A stretch of DNA of 64,000 bases, taken from NCBI RefSeq assembly GCF_042643265.1, contig NZ_JBHRRZ010000008.1:1-64000 (forward strand), given 5' to 3'. This document shows positions 52,807-62,310 of this stretch, piece after piece. The notes beneath the pieces were generated by a model. It searched no databases, was not told the origin of the DNA, and saw only the letters and a program-made list of their open reading frames with translations. The translations under genes and the position numbers were made by a program. This DNA is from Virgibacillus_O sediminis (lineage in GTDB: Bacteria; Bacillota; Bacilli; Bacillales; Amphibacillaceae). Every line of letters begins with the position of its first letter. Positions within the stretch are counted from its first letter, which is position 1.

Positions 52807-53102
52807 TATGGTCCTCCTTTCCTTTTTCACCCCAATATACAAACCTAGCTTTCCAAGTAGGATTTATTGCTTCATGGTGTCTATCCTTGAGGCATTGATA
52901 AGTGAGGATATTACGTAGATAACAGGAAATATTAATCAGTTATGGCCTCTTGACCATCCTGAGTGAGTAAAAGAACACCCCATATATAGCCTAAAACTAT
53001 AACAAGTTATATCTTTTAAGTATCAAGCTATACCGATCTTCCTATGCTATGGTATTTATAAGGGAAAATTATTTAAATATTAAGGAAAGAGGGAGATCAA
53101 TA

Positions 53103-54208
53103 ATGACAAAGACAATCGTGAAAGCTCCATTCAAAGCGGATCATGCGGGCAGCTTGCTGCGTCCTGATAGTTTACATAAGGCAAGAGCGGATTATAAAGA
53201 GGGAAAATTTCTGCAGAGGCATTGCGTGAAGTAGAGACAAAGGAAATCAAACTCATTGTTGATAAGCAGATTGAAGTCGGATTAGATGTGGTGACGGATG
53301 GGGAATTCCGGCGTACCTGGTGGCATTTCGATTTCTTGGAACATCTGAATTGAATCGAAGGGTATGAGACAGAAAAAGGCTATAAATTCGAGGGGATCGA
53401 AACAGAACGGTATTATATCCGGAATACCGGCAAAGTTTCCTTCAATCCAGCCCATCCATTTAAAAAAGATTTTATAGAATTCAAGGAGATTGTCGGTGAT
53501 CGAGCCGTTCCAAAACAGACCATCCCAAGTCCGAACCAACTGTTTGAAACAGGCATCCGCAACCCAGAGATCTATCCGGATATCGAAGAATTCCCAAAGG
53601 ACGTGGCAAAAGCATATAAGGATGCCATCCGTGCGTTTTATGATGCAGGGGTGCGCTATCTACAATTGGATGACGTCCATATTGCTGGGCTTTCTTCTGA
53701 TAACTATCATTCAAACAAAAGTGATGAATATTCCAGTGAGCAGTTGATCGACCTGGCAGTACGTGTGGTGAATGGCGCATTGGAAGACAAGCCGGAAGAT
53801 CTGGTTGTAACCACTCATTTATGTCGTGGCAATTATCGATCCACCTACGCATTTGAAGGAAGTTATGCCCGTATTGCACCAACCTTATTTGCAAAAGAGA
53901 AAGTAGACGGTTTTTCCCTGGAGTATGATGATGACCGTTCAGGAGATTTCAAGCCACTGGAACATGTGCCGAATGACGGCCCAAAAGTCGTCCTGGGTGT
54001 CGTTACCTCGAAAAGCGGAGAGCTTGAGGATGAAGAGGCGATTAGAGCGCGGATCAAAGAGGCGGCAGATTATGTACCACATGAACAACTATGCCTGAGC
54101 CCACAATGCGGGTTCGCATCCACACACCTCGGCAACAAACTGACGGAAGAACAGCAATGGGATAAATTGAAGTTTATTGTAGACCTTGCAAACGATGTGT
54201 GGGAGTGA
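53103..54208 (+). pseudogene. MetE-like (YxjG/YxjH type) methyltransferase, degenerate
   Basis: The start KAPFKADHAGSLLRPDSLHK and the C-terminal half (YLQLDDVHIAG, LVVTTHLCRGNYRSTY, LCLSPQCGFASTH) match cobalamin-independent methionine synthase-like proteins of about 370 residues, including the zinc Cys/His. Two lesions interrupt it. One A is missing in GGGAAAATTT (53204-53207), shifting the frame, and a TGA at 53351 follows EHLN. With both repaired, one continuous protein results. Such proteins transfer methyl groups to thiols or act in demethylation. Confidence 0.88.
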
Positions 54209-54382
54209 CATGGCAGCCAATCATCGTTCCATGATGGCCACACCTGCATCTCTGAAGTGAAATAAGAAGAAAGGAATATGAGAAAACAAAAAATCCTTCA
54301 GGGAAGGATAGTCGATTCCTAAATAATCTTTAAGCATTACATAGCCTCTGCTATTTGATGGAAGCTATGTAATGCGCTCATA

Positions 54383-55366
54383 CTACGAACGAATTCCATT
54401 GATGCCGATTGGATAAAAATGCCAAACCCCTTTTTCAAGCACGGGAGTTAATCTCCCTTGCCATTCTAGGTAATCTAAATAACCGATTACTTTAGACATT
54501 ACACTAAAAAATTGTTTTTCATATTTGTATGGATACAGATATTGGGCTATTTCGCTTGCAGTGGATATTCCAGATTGGACAATAGCCAAAAATTCTATTG
54601 CTTTTTCTTCTATCTCTTTTATTCTTTGTTTCAATAAAGGAATGGGATCTTCGATGATTTTGCCGTGTCCGGAAAAGATTGTTCGTGGGGATAGGGCTAC
54701 ACATTTTTCTAAGGATTCTTTATGTTGTACTAAGGTTTTCGGACGTTTTCCAAAGGTATCCGGCTCTACGAAGGCATTAGATGCCATATGTTCGATTACT
54801 AAGTCTCCTGCGAATAGAATTCGGCTGTTCTGATGATAAAAAGCAATTTGATCAGGAGAATGGCCTGGTATTTTTATTATATCAAATCCTAAAAGTGGGT
54901 TAGTATCGATCTCTCGGAATTCCCAATGGCTTTTTTCATCCTTCCCTTGAATAGCAGTGTGATATAAATAATCTGCTTGTCTACTACCAATCTCCCCACA
55001 ACCCATCTCTTGATAAAGGTTCTTGAAAAATTCAAAATGCATTTGTATGAATTTTGTTTCTCCTTTCAATTTAGGGATGGAGTAAGGGTGAATATAAATG
55101 GGAACAGGGTGCTGTTTTATTATTCGATTAATTAGACCGATATGGTCTGTATGATGATGGGTTAACAAAATTTCTGTGATATCACTATGGATATGACCAT
55201 TTTGCTTCAACGTCTCATCTAAATAATCCCAGCACTTATCTGTATTTAACCCGGCATCAACTAATGTTAATCCATTATTCCGTTTAACCAAGAAAAAGTT
55301 TATACTTTTTAACTTATTAGAAACTGGAACGATTACAGGAAATACTTTAAATTCATGAGTTCTCAA
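54383..55366 (-). CDS. metallo-beta-lactamase-fold hydrolase
   Basis: The protein has the zinc motif LLTHHHTDHIG near residue 70 (HxHxDH), GHSPDQIAFY and LFAGDLVIEH, then a C-terminal helical region with a winged-helix-like tail (EIAQYLYPYKY), as in lactonase-like MBL proteins. Start: TTG at 55366, or the adjacent one, is preferred because AGGGGGGG lies about ten bases upstream. The frame is open to 55426 without a site. It is transcribed opposite to its neighbours. Confidence 0.82.
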   Translation of the reverse strand: MRTHEFKVFPVIVPVSNKLKSINFFLVKRNNGLTLVDAGLNTDKCWDYLDETLKQNGHIHSDITEILLTHHHTDHIGLINRIIKQHPVPIYIHPYSIPKLKGETKFIQMHFEFFKNLYQEMGCGEIGSRQADYLYHTAIQGKDEKSHWEFREIDTNPLLGFDIIKIPGHSPDQIAFYHQNSRILFAGDLVIEHMASNAFVEPDTFGKRPKTLVQHKESLEKCVALSPRTIFSGHGKIIEDPIPLLKQRIKEIEEKAIEFLAIVQSGISTASEIAQYLYPYKYEKQFFSVMSKVIGYLDYLEWQGRLTPVLEKGVWHFYPIGINGIRS

Positions 55367-55663
55367 CAAACAAATTCCCCCCCTGTGGTACTCTTTATGT
55401 TCCATTGAAATATGATGAATTTTCAATCGAAAATATTCAAAATATAAATTCTGAATATTTAATATAATATCTTCATTTATAAATTACTCCTAAAGGAAAC
55501 GTATTACCCTTAAAAACTAAAAGATATATTGTTTCTTGTATCTTCAAAAATGCCCATATTGATGGGGTTTTCCCAGTATATTCAGTGATTTGGAAACAGA
55601 AATAAATTGTCTCGAAACAATATTCTGTATTTTTACTTTAATATAAAAATTATAAAAATATGT

Positions 55664-55692
55664 TTGACTTTGGTATAACAATATAATAATAT
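55664..55692 (+). promoter_or_regulatory. sigma-A promoter of the second PTE operon
   Basis: TTGACT at 55664-55669 and TAATAT at 55687-55692 are 17 bp apart in very AT-rich sequence. The cre-like element starts 13 bp downstream of the -10 box, where a bound repressor would block transcription. The rest of the 55367-55780 gap has GAAAATATTC (55429-55438) and GAATATTT (55453), possible LysR half-sites. Confidence 0.7.
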
Positions 55693-55705
55693 AAAGTTAC
55701 AAATT

Positions 55706-55721
55706 TAGAAAGCGGTTGCAG
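55706..55721. promoter_or_regulatory. cre-like element upstream of the second PTE pair
   Basis: TAGAAAGCGGTTGCAG differs in two positions from the element at 47735-47750 and has the same single mismatch to the cre consensus. Confidence 0.55.
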
Positions 55722-55780
55722 AAAATTATGCTCTAGTGAAAAAATTTTATAGTGTCTTAGAAGATAGGAGGTTTTATTAG

Positions 55781-56830
55781 ATGGTAGATAATTTTAATGT
55801 GAACAGTTCAAGGGTTGTTCAAACCGTTCTTGGGCCTGTTTCGGGAAAAGAGCTTGGACTCATATTAACTCATGAAGCGCTGCTCTCTGTAGTACCTGGA
55901 GCGGAGATTGCACCTGAGATCGATTTTGATGAAAGTAAACAGTTTGATGTACTAAGACGTGCACTTACGGAGTTCCGTCGCTTTGGCGGAGGGACAATCG
56001 TCGACCGCGGAGGCATGTTTCAAGGCCGTAACGTATTGATGTATCGTACGCTTTCCAAGGAGACGGGTGTCCACATTGTGGCATCTACAGGGCTTGGGCC
56101 GGCTACGAGAGTAGGATCCTATTTTACTACCCAGCAGACAGAGCCACCTGGCCCAATGCCGCTTGATAGATTAGCAGAAATGTATGCTAAAGAGATAACG
56201 GAGGGCACGGTTGTACCAAGGCGAGAACGTACAGGCCCAGCTGGTTTAATCTGTACGGAAGCCAATAAAGAAGGGATTACAGAATTTGAAGAGCACCTTT
56301 ATCGTGGCGCAGCACAAGCGGCATTGCAAACCGGTGCAGCAGTATCAATCCAAGTTGGAAAAGACCCTGCATATGAACTAGGTATCTTGGAAAAGGAAGG
56401 GCTTGCTCCTAGTCGAGTTATAGTCGGGGGACTTGACCGGTTGGATACAGATGAACGAGGAGATGCTTTCACCATGGCTCGCCGTGGCACCATGGTTGCA
56501 ATCGATCATGCTGGCTGGACGCCACACGAGGGATACGTGAGCGACGACCGGCGAGTGCAGTTAGTACTGGAGCTGTTCGCAGAAGGTCTCGGTGATCGTG
56601 TATTAGTTTCAAGTAATGCTGTTGGACATGCAGTCGGCCATGAGGCATCACAGATTGGGTTCGATCACTTGCTCAGTTCGTTCGTACCAATGCTGCGCAG
56701 GGCTGGAGCTACAGATGAGCAACTGCGTCAATTACTAGAAGAGAACCCAGCGCGCATCCTTACGCTTGAAGGAGACATAGAAGTATTCAAACCGGAGATA
56801 GAAGGGGTGGATATAACATGGGTAAAGTAA
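55781..56830 (+). CDS. phosphotriesterase-family paralogue without metal ligands (pair 2, first gene)
   Basis: The 349-residue protein is a close homologue of the one at 47794. It shares the same losses: HEA in LTHEALL (one His kept), Cys for Lys (LICTEANKEG), Gln (VSIQVG) and Gly (VIVGGLD) for the two His, and Asn for Asp (VSSNAVG). Conservation of a ligand-free site in both copies argues for a selected non-catalytic function. It overlaps the next gene by 13 bp, indicating translational coupling. AGGAGG precedes the ATG. Confidence 0.85.
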   Translation: MVDNFNVNSSRVVQTVLGPVSGKELGLILTHEALLSVVPGAEIAPEIDFDESKQFDVLRRALTEFRRFGGGTIVDRGGMFQGRNVLMYRTLSKETGVHIVASTGLGPATRVGSYFTTQQTEPPGPMPLDRLAEMYAKEITEGTVVPRRERTGPAGLICTEANKEGITEFEEHLYRGAAQAALQTGAAVSIQVGKDPAYELGILEKEGLAPSRVIVGGLDRLDTDERGDAFTMARRGTMVAIDHAGWTPHEGYVSDDRRVQLVLELFAEGLGDRVLVSSNAVGHAVGHEASQIGFDHLLSSFVPMLRRAGATDEQLRQLLEENPARILTLEGDIEVFKPEIEGVDITWVK

Positions 56831-57825
56831 ACACTGTTTTGGGGCCCATCGCTACAGAACAGCTTGGAATTACAGCGTTACACGAGCATATTGGATTTGG
56901 CTTACCGGGGTGTGATTTGGATACAAAATGGTGGGAAGCCCGTCCAAAAATGCTCGAGGTTACAATTGATAAGCTTCGGCGTTTCCGAGAACTCGGTGGA
57001 CAAACAATCGTCGATTGCACAGGAATCGGCACTGGCCGCGATGTATCTTACTGGCAACTTGTATCACGTGTAACTGGGGTAAACATTGTCCCTATGACGG
57101 GTTTCGTTTCAGGTGACACAGTTCTGCCGTATTTCCGGGACAAGTCCATTGAATATTTGGCTGATCTATTCTATCACGAGATTACGGTTGGCATTGAAGG
57201 GACGAACGTGAAAGCAGGTGCCATTAAAGTTGGTGTCAGCCGTGGTGGTCTAAGCGAATTGGATGAAAGGGTTTACCGTGCAGCAGCAAGAGCAGCAGGT
57301 GCTACCGGTGTACCAATCCTTACACACTTATCAATTAACGGAGACCGCCAGATGGATCTGTTTGAGATGGAGGGACTATCTTTAGATCGTGTGGTGATAG
57401 GTCATTCCGACGGTAAAGAAGGTCTTGACCCAGAGCGGGATTTCAGAATCGCGAAGAGAGGCGCTTATGTTGGATATGACACAATCGGTTTTGACACGGA
57501 AAAGGGAACACCGGAAGTTCCAGCTCCATTCTGGGCACGTCCAAGAGGAGAACGTCTCGATCAGGTGATGGATCTATTCAATGCAGGATATGCAAATCGC
57601 GCAATCATTTCATGTGATGCAAACTGTTTCCCACTAGGATGGGCGTCCACAGAGCATTCTGTATCAGAACTTCTTGAAATTTTCGTCCCAGATCTTAAAG
57701 CTAGGGGCGTTGATGATGAAACAATCAAGATGCTTCTGATAGACACTCCTGCAAGGTTTCTTACGATGCGGGATCCACAGCCTAAACTGGTGAAGGCGGC
57801 TGGAGAAGCAGCGGCACAGGTTTAA
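56818..57825 (+). CDS. phosphotriesterase-family metal-dependent hydrolase (pair 2, second gene)
   Basis: The 335-residue enzyme closely resembles the one at 48841 and keeps the metal site: ALHEHIGFG, GAIKVGVSRGG, PILTHLS, VVIGHSD and ISCDANC (Asp). AGAAGGGGTGG lies before the ATG. It is coupled to the preceding metal-less paralogue and is followed by the thiolase-fold gene. Differences between the two active copies cluster in loops, so they may act on related substrates. Confidence 0.9.
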   Translation: MGKVNTVLGPIATEQLGITALHEHIGFGLPGCDLDTKWWEARPKMLEVTIDKLRRFRELGGQTIVDCTGIGTGRDVSYWQLVSRVTGVNIVPMTGFVSGDTVLPYFRDKSIEYLADLFYHEITVGIEGTNVKAGAIKVGVSRGGLSELDERVYRAAARAAGATGVPILTHLSINGDRQMDLFEMEGLSLDRVVIGHSDGKEGLDPERDFRIAKRGAYVGYDTIGFDTEKGTPEVPAPFWARPRGERLDQVMDLFNAGYANRAIISCDANCFPLGWASTEHSVSELLEIFVPDLKARGVDDETIKMLLIDTPARFLTMRDPQPKLVKAAGEAAAQV

Positions 57826-57950
57826 ATATATTACGTTGGACTACATCTTATGGCATGTAAATATGGATCGAAATTCCCAGTCCCTCTCTCTAAATGAACA
57901 ATCTCAGATGGGGCAGGGGATTTGATCAGAACCATGGAGGTTTGAGGAAT

Positions 57951-59114
57951 ATGAGTATTAAAGGAAAAGCTTATATCGCAGGAGCATTCGAGCATCCGAC
58001 ACGCAAGGCTGAAAACACGTCTGTTGCCGCTCTGCACGCTGAGTGTGCGAAGGGTGCACTTGAGGATGCGGGACTAACGTTTGAGGATGTGGATGGCTAT
58101 TTTTGCGCGGGAGATGCACCAGGTGGAGCTTTATCCATGGTTGATTATCTAGGGCTTAATGTAAGGCATGTTGATTCGACAGAAACCGGCGGTTCATCCT
58201 ATATCGTTCATGTTTCACACGCGGCGCAGGCAATCGCAGCAGGTAAGTGCGACGTAGCTTTAATTACAATGGGAGGACGACCGCGGGCGGAAGGGAAAAG
58301 CGGTGTAAAACCAAAAGCGTTCACACCGAATGTACCGGAAGTCCCGTTTGAAAGACCGTATGGACCAACAGCGGTGAATGAATATGCAATGGCTGCTAAG
58401 CTTCATATGCATGAATATGGAACTACAAGCGAACAAATGGCATGGGTGAAGGTAGCAGCTTCCCATCATGCACAATACAATCCAAATGCAAGGTTAAAAG
58501 AATTAGTGACAGTGGAAGATGTGCTTAACTCACCGATGATCGCCGATCCATTACATTTGATGGACTGCTGTGTAGTGAGTGATGGAGGCGGAGCATTAAT
58601 AGTAGTCAAACCCGAAATAGCCAAAAGTTCAAACCGACCACTTATTCAAGTGAGCGGTACAGGAGAGTCTCCCAAAGGTCCCATGGGCGGCAAGATGGAC
58701 ATGACTTACACGGGTGCTGTCCATTCCGGAAAAACAGCATTTGAAGAAGCGGGATTAACGCCAGCTGACATTAAATATGCGGGGATTTATGACAGCTTTA
58801 CAATTACGGTTATTATGCAGCTTGAGGATCTAGGTTTCTGTAAAAAAGGAGAAGGCGGAAAGTTTGTATCTGAGGGAAATCTGATTTCAGGAAAAGGTAA
58901 CCTACCAATCAATACAGATGGCGGTGGATTAAATAATAATCATCCCACAAGCAGAGGGGGGATGACGAAACTGATTGAAGCCGTACGTCAGCTTCGCGGA
59001 GAAGCACATCCAAAAGTACAGGTTGATAATTGTGATATTGCACTTGTTAACGGTATAGGCGGTGGACTTGGAAGCCGCCACGGCAGTGCAACACTTATTA
59101 TGGAAGGAGTGTAA
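57951..59114 (+). CDS. thiolase-fold protein lacking the nucleophilic cysteine (aldolase-like)
   Basis: The 387-residue protein has the SCP2/thiolase fold: GYFCAGDAPGG, VDSTETGGSSYIVHVSHAAQ, ADPLHLMDCCVVSDGGGAL and GGGLNNNHPTSRGG. At the usual nucleophile position (STETGGSS) there is no Cys, and the C-terminal Cys-Gly motif is NGIGGGLGSRHG. This pattern belongs to the lipid-transfer-protein type that, with a DUF35 partner, performs retro-aldol cleavage of CoA esters. The DUF35 partner follows directly. GGAGG precedes the ATG at 57951. Confidence 0.78.
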   Translation: MSIKGKAYIAGAFEHPTRKAENTSVAALHAECAKGALEDAGLTFEDVDGYFCAGDAPGGALSMVDYLGLNVRHVDSTETGGSSYIVHVSHAAQAIAAGKCDVALITMGGRPRAEGKSGVKPKAFTPNVPEVPFERPYGPTAVNEYAMAAKLHMHEYGTTSEQMAWVKVAASHHAQYNPNARLKELVTVEDVLNSPMIADPLHLMDCCVVSDGGGALIVVKPEIAKSSNRPLIQVSGTGESPKGPMGGKMDMTYTGAVHSGKTAFEEAGLTPADIKYAGIYDSFTITVIMQLEDLGFCKKGEGGKFVSEGNLISGKGNLPINTDGGGLNNNHPTSRGGMTKLIEAVRQLRGEAHPKVQVDNCDIALVNGIGGGLGSRHGSATLIMEGV

Positions 59115-59119
59115 TCATC

Positions 59120-59533
59120 ATGACGACTCCGTATCAGGAAAGAACAATGGCAATCCCTGAGGTACACCCCGAACATAAAGATTTTTGGGATGCAGCCGAA
59201 GAAGGAAAACTGCTTATTAAACTGTGTGAATCCTGCGGTGAATATCATTATTATCCACGCACATTATGTCCTTTCTGTATGAATGATACAACTGTATGGA
59301 AAGAGGTGAAAGGAACCGGAACAATTTATACATTCAGTATTATGCGCCGTGCAAAACCGAGTGCGTATGCTATCGCTTATGTAGAGCTCGATGAAGGTCC
59401 AAGAATGATGACGAATATTGTGGATTGTGATCTTGATCAAGTAAAAATCGGGCAAAAGGTGAAGGTGGTGTTTAAGCAAAGTGGGGATGAAGACAATGCC
59501 GGGCCTTTCATACCTTGTTTTACCCCATCATAA
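59120..59533 (+). CDS. DUF35 zinc-ribbon/OB-fold protein
   Basis: The 137-residue protein has a rubredoxin-like zinc ribbon (CESCGEYHYYPRTLCPFC, near 33) and an OB-fold (GTIYTFSIMRRAKPSAYAIA). These proteins pair with thiolase-fold enzymes as acyl-CoA-binding subunits. It starts five bases after the thiolase-like stop, supporting a complex. Confidence 0.9.
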   Translation: MTTPYQERTMAIPEVHPEHKDFWDAAEEGKLLIKLCESCGEYHYYPRTLCPFCMNDTTVWKEVKGTGTIYTFSIMRRAKPSAYAIAYVELDEGPRMMTNIVDCDLDQVKIGQKVKVVFKQSGDEDNAGPFIPCFTPS

Positions 59534-59605
59534 AGAAGCAATCAATAACGAAGAACCGTTTATTTTATACGTACTTAGAAATGCTGCGTAAAGGAGTGAA
59601 AACAA

Positions 59606-61291
59606 ATGGAGATAGAAAAAGATGTGAAAATCCCTATGCGAGATGGCGTCCATTTGGCAGCCGATATCTATCGACCAGAGGGGACGGACGAAAAAGTACC
59701 TGCTTTACTTGCACTAAGCCCATATGGGAAGGAATTACAGTCCCAATCATTGACAATGACTCCGCAAAAACGTCCAAGCGTTCTTTGGAATGGGGTTATC
59801 GAAGCTGGGGATATCCGTGAGGTCGTGGATCATGGCTATGCGCATGTTATTGCGGATGTTCGAGGTACAGGTTTCTCGGAAGGTCAGTTGATTGGCAATT
59901 ACGACAGTGGCGGCCATGGAGAGGGTAAGGATATTTACGATGCAGTAGAATGGTTGGCAGAACAACCCTGGTGTGACGGTAATATTGGAATGATTGGCAT
60001 ATCTTACTTTGCTACTGTTCAATTATTGGGCGCAGCAGAGAACCCGCCACATTTAAAAGCAATCTTCGCCAATGGCGGACACTTTGATCTATATGAGCTT
60101 GCCTATCATGGCGGCATCCTATGGCTAATGCCACGTGCATCTCGTGAAGGCCGCGGGGGTGACAGTGGTGTAGCTGTCCGTAATGTAAAAGGTAAGAGTG
60201 AAGAGGTATATAGCCCTGAAGAGTATCAGGAGAAAATTAAGGAACGATTAAAGGATCCGGATATAGCTAATTGGTCGGATTTTGTTCATCTATTAAATTA
60301 TCCTAACCGACATGAATTATGGATGGACTTCCTCCTCAATCCATTGAATGGGAAATTTTATGAAGAAGGTAGCCCATTGGCAGTTGCAGATAAAGTAAAC
60401 ATTCCTGCATACTTCCAGGTGAAATGGGGCCGTGGCTGGACTGTTGATGGGACGATTGAAGCATTTAATCGCGTGAAGGGAGTCAAAAAGCTAGACCTAC
60501 AACCGTATCCACCAATGCAGACAAGGCCTTTCGATGAGTCACATGAAGAAATGTTCCGCTGGTATGATTATTGGTTAAAAGGAATCGATAACGGAATTAT
60601 GGACGAAGACCCAATCCAGATGTTCGTTGAAGGGGAAAGAAAATGGCGCAGCGAAAAAGAATGGCCGTTACCAAACACAGAATATAAGAACTTTTACCTT
60701 CGCCCGCGTCATAAAATTGAGGTTACGCCGGAACCACTTGGTGCTGAGAATGTTCCACCAGACGGATTCTATCAGGCACCATATACAGTAACAAATGATA
60801 CACACTCCGTGACATGGAGTACGGATGCATTCCTTGAAGATATTGAAATGACTGGATCAGGAGCATTATATGTACATGTTGAAATTGATACGGATGATAC
60901 CAATTTAATTGCGAAGCTTTATGATGTAGATCCACACGGTAAGCGTAAACCAGTAACAACAGGCTATTTGAAAGCTTCTCACCGAGAATTGGATAAATCC
61001 AAATCAAAACGCTGGGCGCCGTATCATCCTCATACAAGGGCAGAACCTGTACAAGCTGGTGAAGTAATTGAATATGCAATCAAACTTTATCCATTCTCTA
61101 ATGTATTCAAGGCTGGTCATAAAATGGAGCTTGTGCTTTCAAATAACGAACAAATTAATGATTCCAGTGCACAGCTGCTTCCACCGGACAGCTATCACTT
61201 ACCGTGTGGAAGAGCTACAACGCATAAGATTTATCGTGATAAGGACCATCAATCACACTTAGTTCTTCCTGTTATTCCAAAAAGTAAATAA
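59606..61291 (+). CDS. CocE/NonD-family hydrolase (S15-like)
   Basis: The 561-residue alpha/beta hydrolase has a DVRGTGFSEGQL strand, the nucleophile elbow IGMIGISYFATV (Ser near 133), and a C-terminal jelly-roll domain (ALYVHVEIDTDDTNLIAKLY). RPFDESHEEMFRWYDYWLKG contains the likely catalytic His. The family hydrolyses esters and amides such as cocaine or acyl peptides. No signal peptide. AAGGAGTG precedes the ATG. It may release a side chain from the cluster substrate. Confidence 0.88.
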   Translation: MEIEKDVKIPMRDGVHLAADIYRPEGTDEKVPALLALSPYGKELQSQSLTMTPQKRPSVLWNGVIEAGDIREVVDHGYAHVIADVRGTGFSEGQLIGNYDSGGHGEGKDIYDAVEWLAEQPWCDGNIGMIGISYFATVQLLGAAENPPHLKAIFANGGHFDLYELAYHGGILWLMPRASREGRGGDSGVAVRNVKGKSEEVYSPEEYQEKIKERLKDPDIANWSDFVHLLNYPNRHELWMDFLLNPLNGKFYEEGSPLAVADKVNIPAYFQVKWGRGWTVDGTIEAFNRVKGVKKLDLQPYPPMQTRPFDESHEEMFRWYDYWLKGIDNGIMDEDPIQMFVEGERKWRSEKEWPLPNTEYKNFYLRPRHKIEVTPEPLGAENVPPDGFYQAPYTVTNDTHSVTWSTDAFLEDIEMTGSGALYVHVEIDTDDTNLIAKLYDVDPHGKRKPVTTGYLKASHRELDKSKSKRWAPYHPHTRAEPVQAGEVIEYAIKLYPFSNVFKAGHKMELVLSNNEQINDSSAQLLPPDSYHLPCGRATTHKIYRDKDHQSHLVLPVIPKSK

Positions 61292-61358
61292 GACACTTTG
61301 ATAGTCTTCCATCGCAGGGTAAGAGAGTAAATAAGAAAGAAAAAAGGAGTGATCACTA

Positions 61359-62309
61359 GTGGCAGAGGGATTGCGTGTGATCCCAATTGGCTGTGAGTTC
61401 GGCCGGACAATAGCATACACCTACTATATTGATGCACCGGAACCAGTCCTGATTGATACAGGGATAGCTTCATCCCCTTCCGAGAAGATTGTGCCTGAAC
61501 TTGCAAAGTATGGAATTGATATAGCGGATATACGCTGGATTTTGTTAACTCATGGACATGCTGACCATATCGGGGGAGTAAAGGAAATATGGGAAAGAAC
61601 AGGAAAAAAAGCGAATATCGTTATACCGAAAAAAGAAGCGGAACTGATTCATAATCGTCAAGCACATCTTGAAGCACATGACCAGCTGCAGGGGAAATAT
61701 CTCGACGAGCAGACAAGAGAGGAACACAAGAAAATTCTGATGCATGTGATCGGGGAGGAAATTAAACCGACGCACGAAGTAGAACCAGGTGATCAGTTGT
61801 CATTTGGCGGCAATGTTAAAATGAGCGTTCTCTCTACACCCGGCCACTCACTCGGCTCTGTAACCTTCTTACTGGAAGAAACGAAATGGGCTTTTGCTGC
61901 GGATGCTGTTCAAATCTACGGTGGGGCAGCTGGTGGTTTCCCCACTATAGAAGACGCTACACTTTATAGAGAAAGCGTGAAGTATCTCCTAGAAGAAGTG
62001 AAGCCAAATCGATTGTATTTAGGACATCATTTTCTAAATGCGCATGGAGAAACTGTGGAAGCGCAATTAGCTGGTGAAGAAGTAACGAAAGCATTACGGG
62101 AAAGCCTTGAAATGGATGAAAAACTAATTGATATCGCACAACGTCATCGTATAGATGAAAAACGCCCGGGGGAGGGTGAGGGCCTTTATGCCCCGTTCGA
62201 ATCTGTCGCTGATGAACTAGGATATAAAGGTGATCCGAGGGGGTTACCATCCGCATTCTTTGTTACCCTTAATGGTTATCTAGGAAGCCTAACGAAAGGA
62301 GGAAAATAG
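61359..62309 (+). CDS. metallo-beta-lactamase-fold hydrolase
   Basis: The 316-residue protein has the zinc motif LLTHGHADHIGG near 67, STPGHSLGSVTFLL near 165, FAADAVQIYGG near 184 and LYLGHHFLNAHG near 222. GTG start with AAAAGGAGTG upstream. It could open a lactone or cleave a thioester in the pathway. The next gene starts two bases after its stop region, indicating one operon. Confidence 0.87.
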   Translation: MAEGLRVIPIGCEFGRTIAYTYYIDAPEPVLIDTGIASSPSEKIVPELAKYGIDIADIRWILLTHGHADHIGGVKEIWERTGKKANIVIPKKEAELIHNRQAHLEAHDQLQGKYLDEQTREEHKKILMHVIGEEIKPTHEVEPGDQLSFGGNVKMSVLSTPGHSLGSVTFLLEETKWAFAADAVQIYGGAAGGFPTIEDATLYRESVKYLLEEVKPNRLYLGHHFLNAHGETVEAQLAGEEVTKALRESLEMDEKLIDIAQRHRIDEKRPGEGEGLYAPFESVADELGYKGDPRGLPSAFFVTLNGYLGSLTKGGK

Positions 62310-62310
62310 A

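Noticed and set aside
52722..53102. S-box (SAM) riboswitch before the MetE-like gene
   Set aside because: None of the conserved S-box segments is present in this gap.
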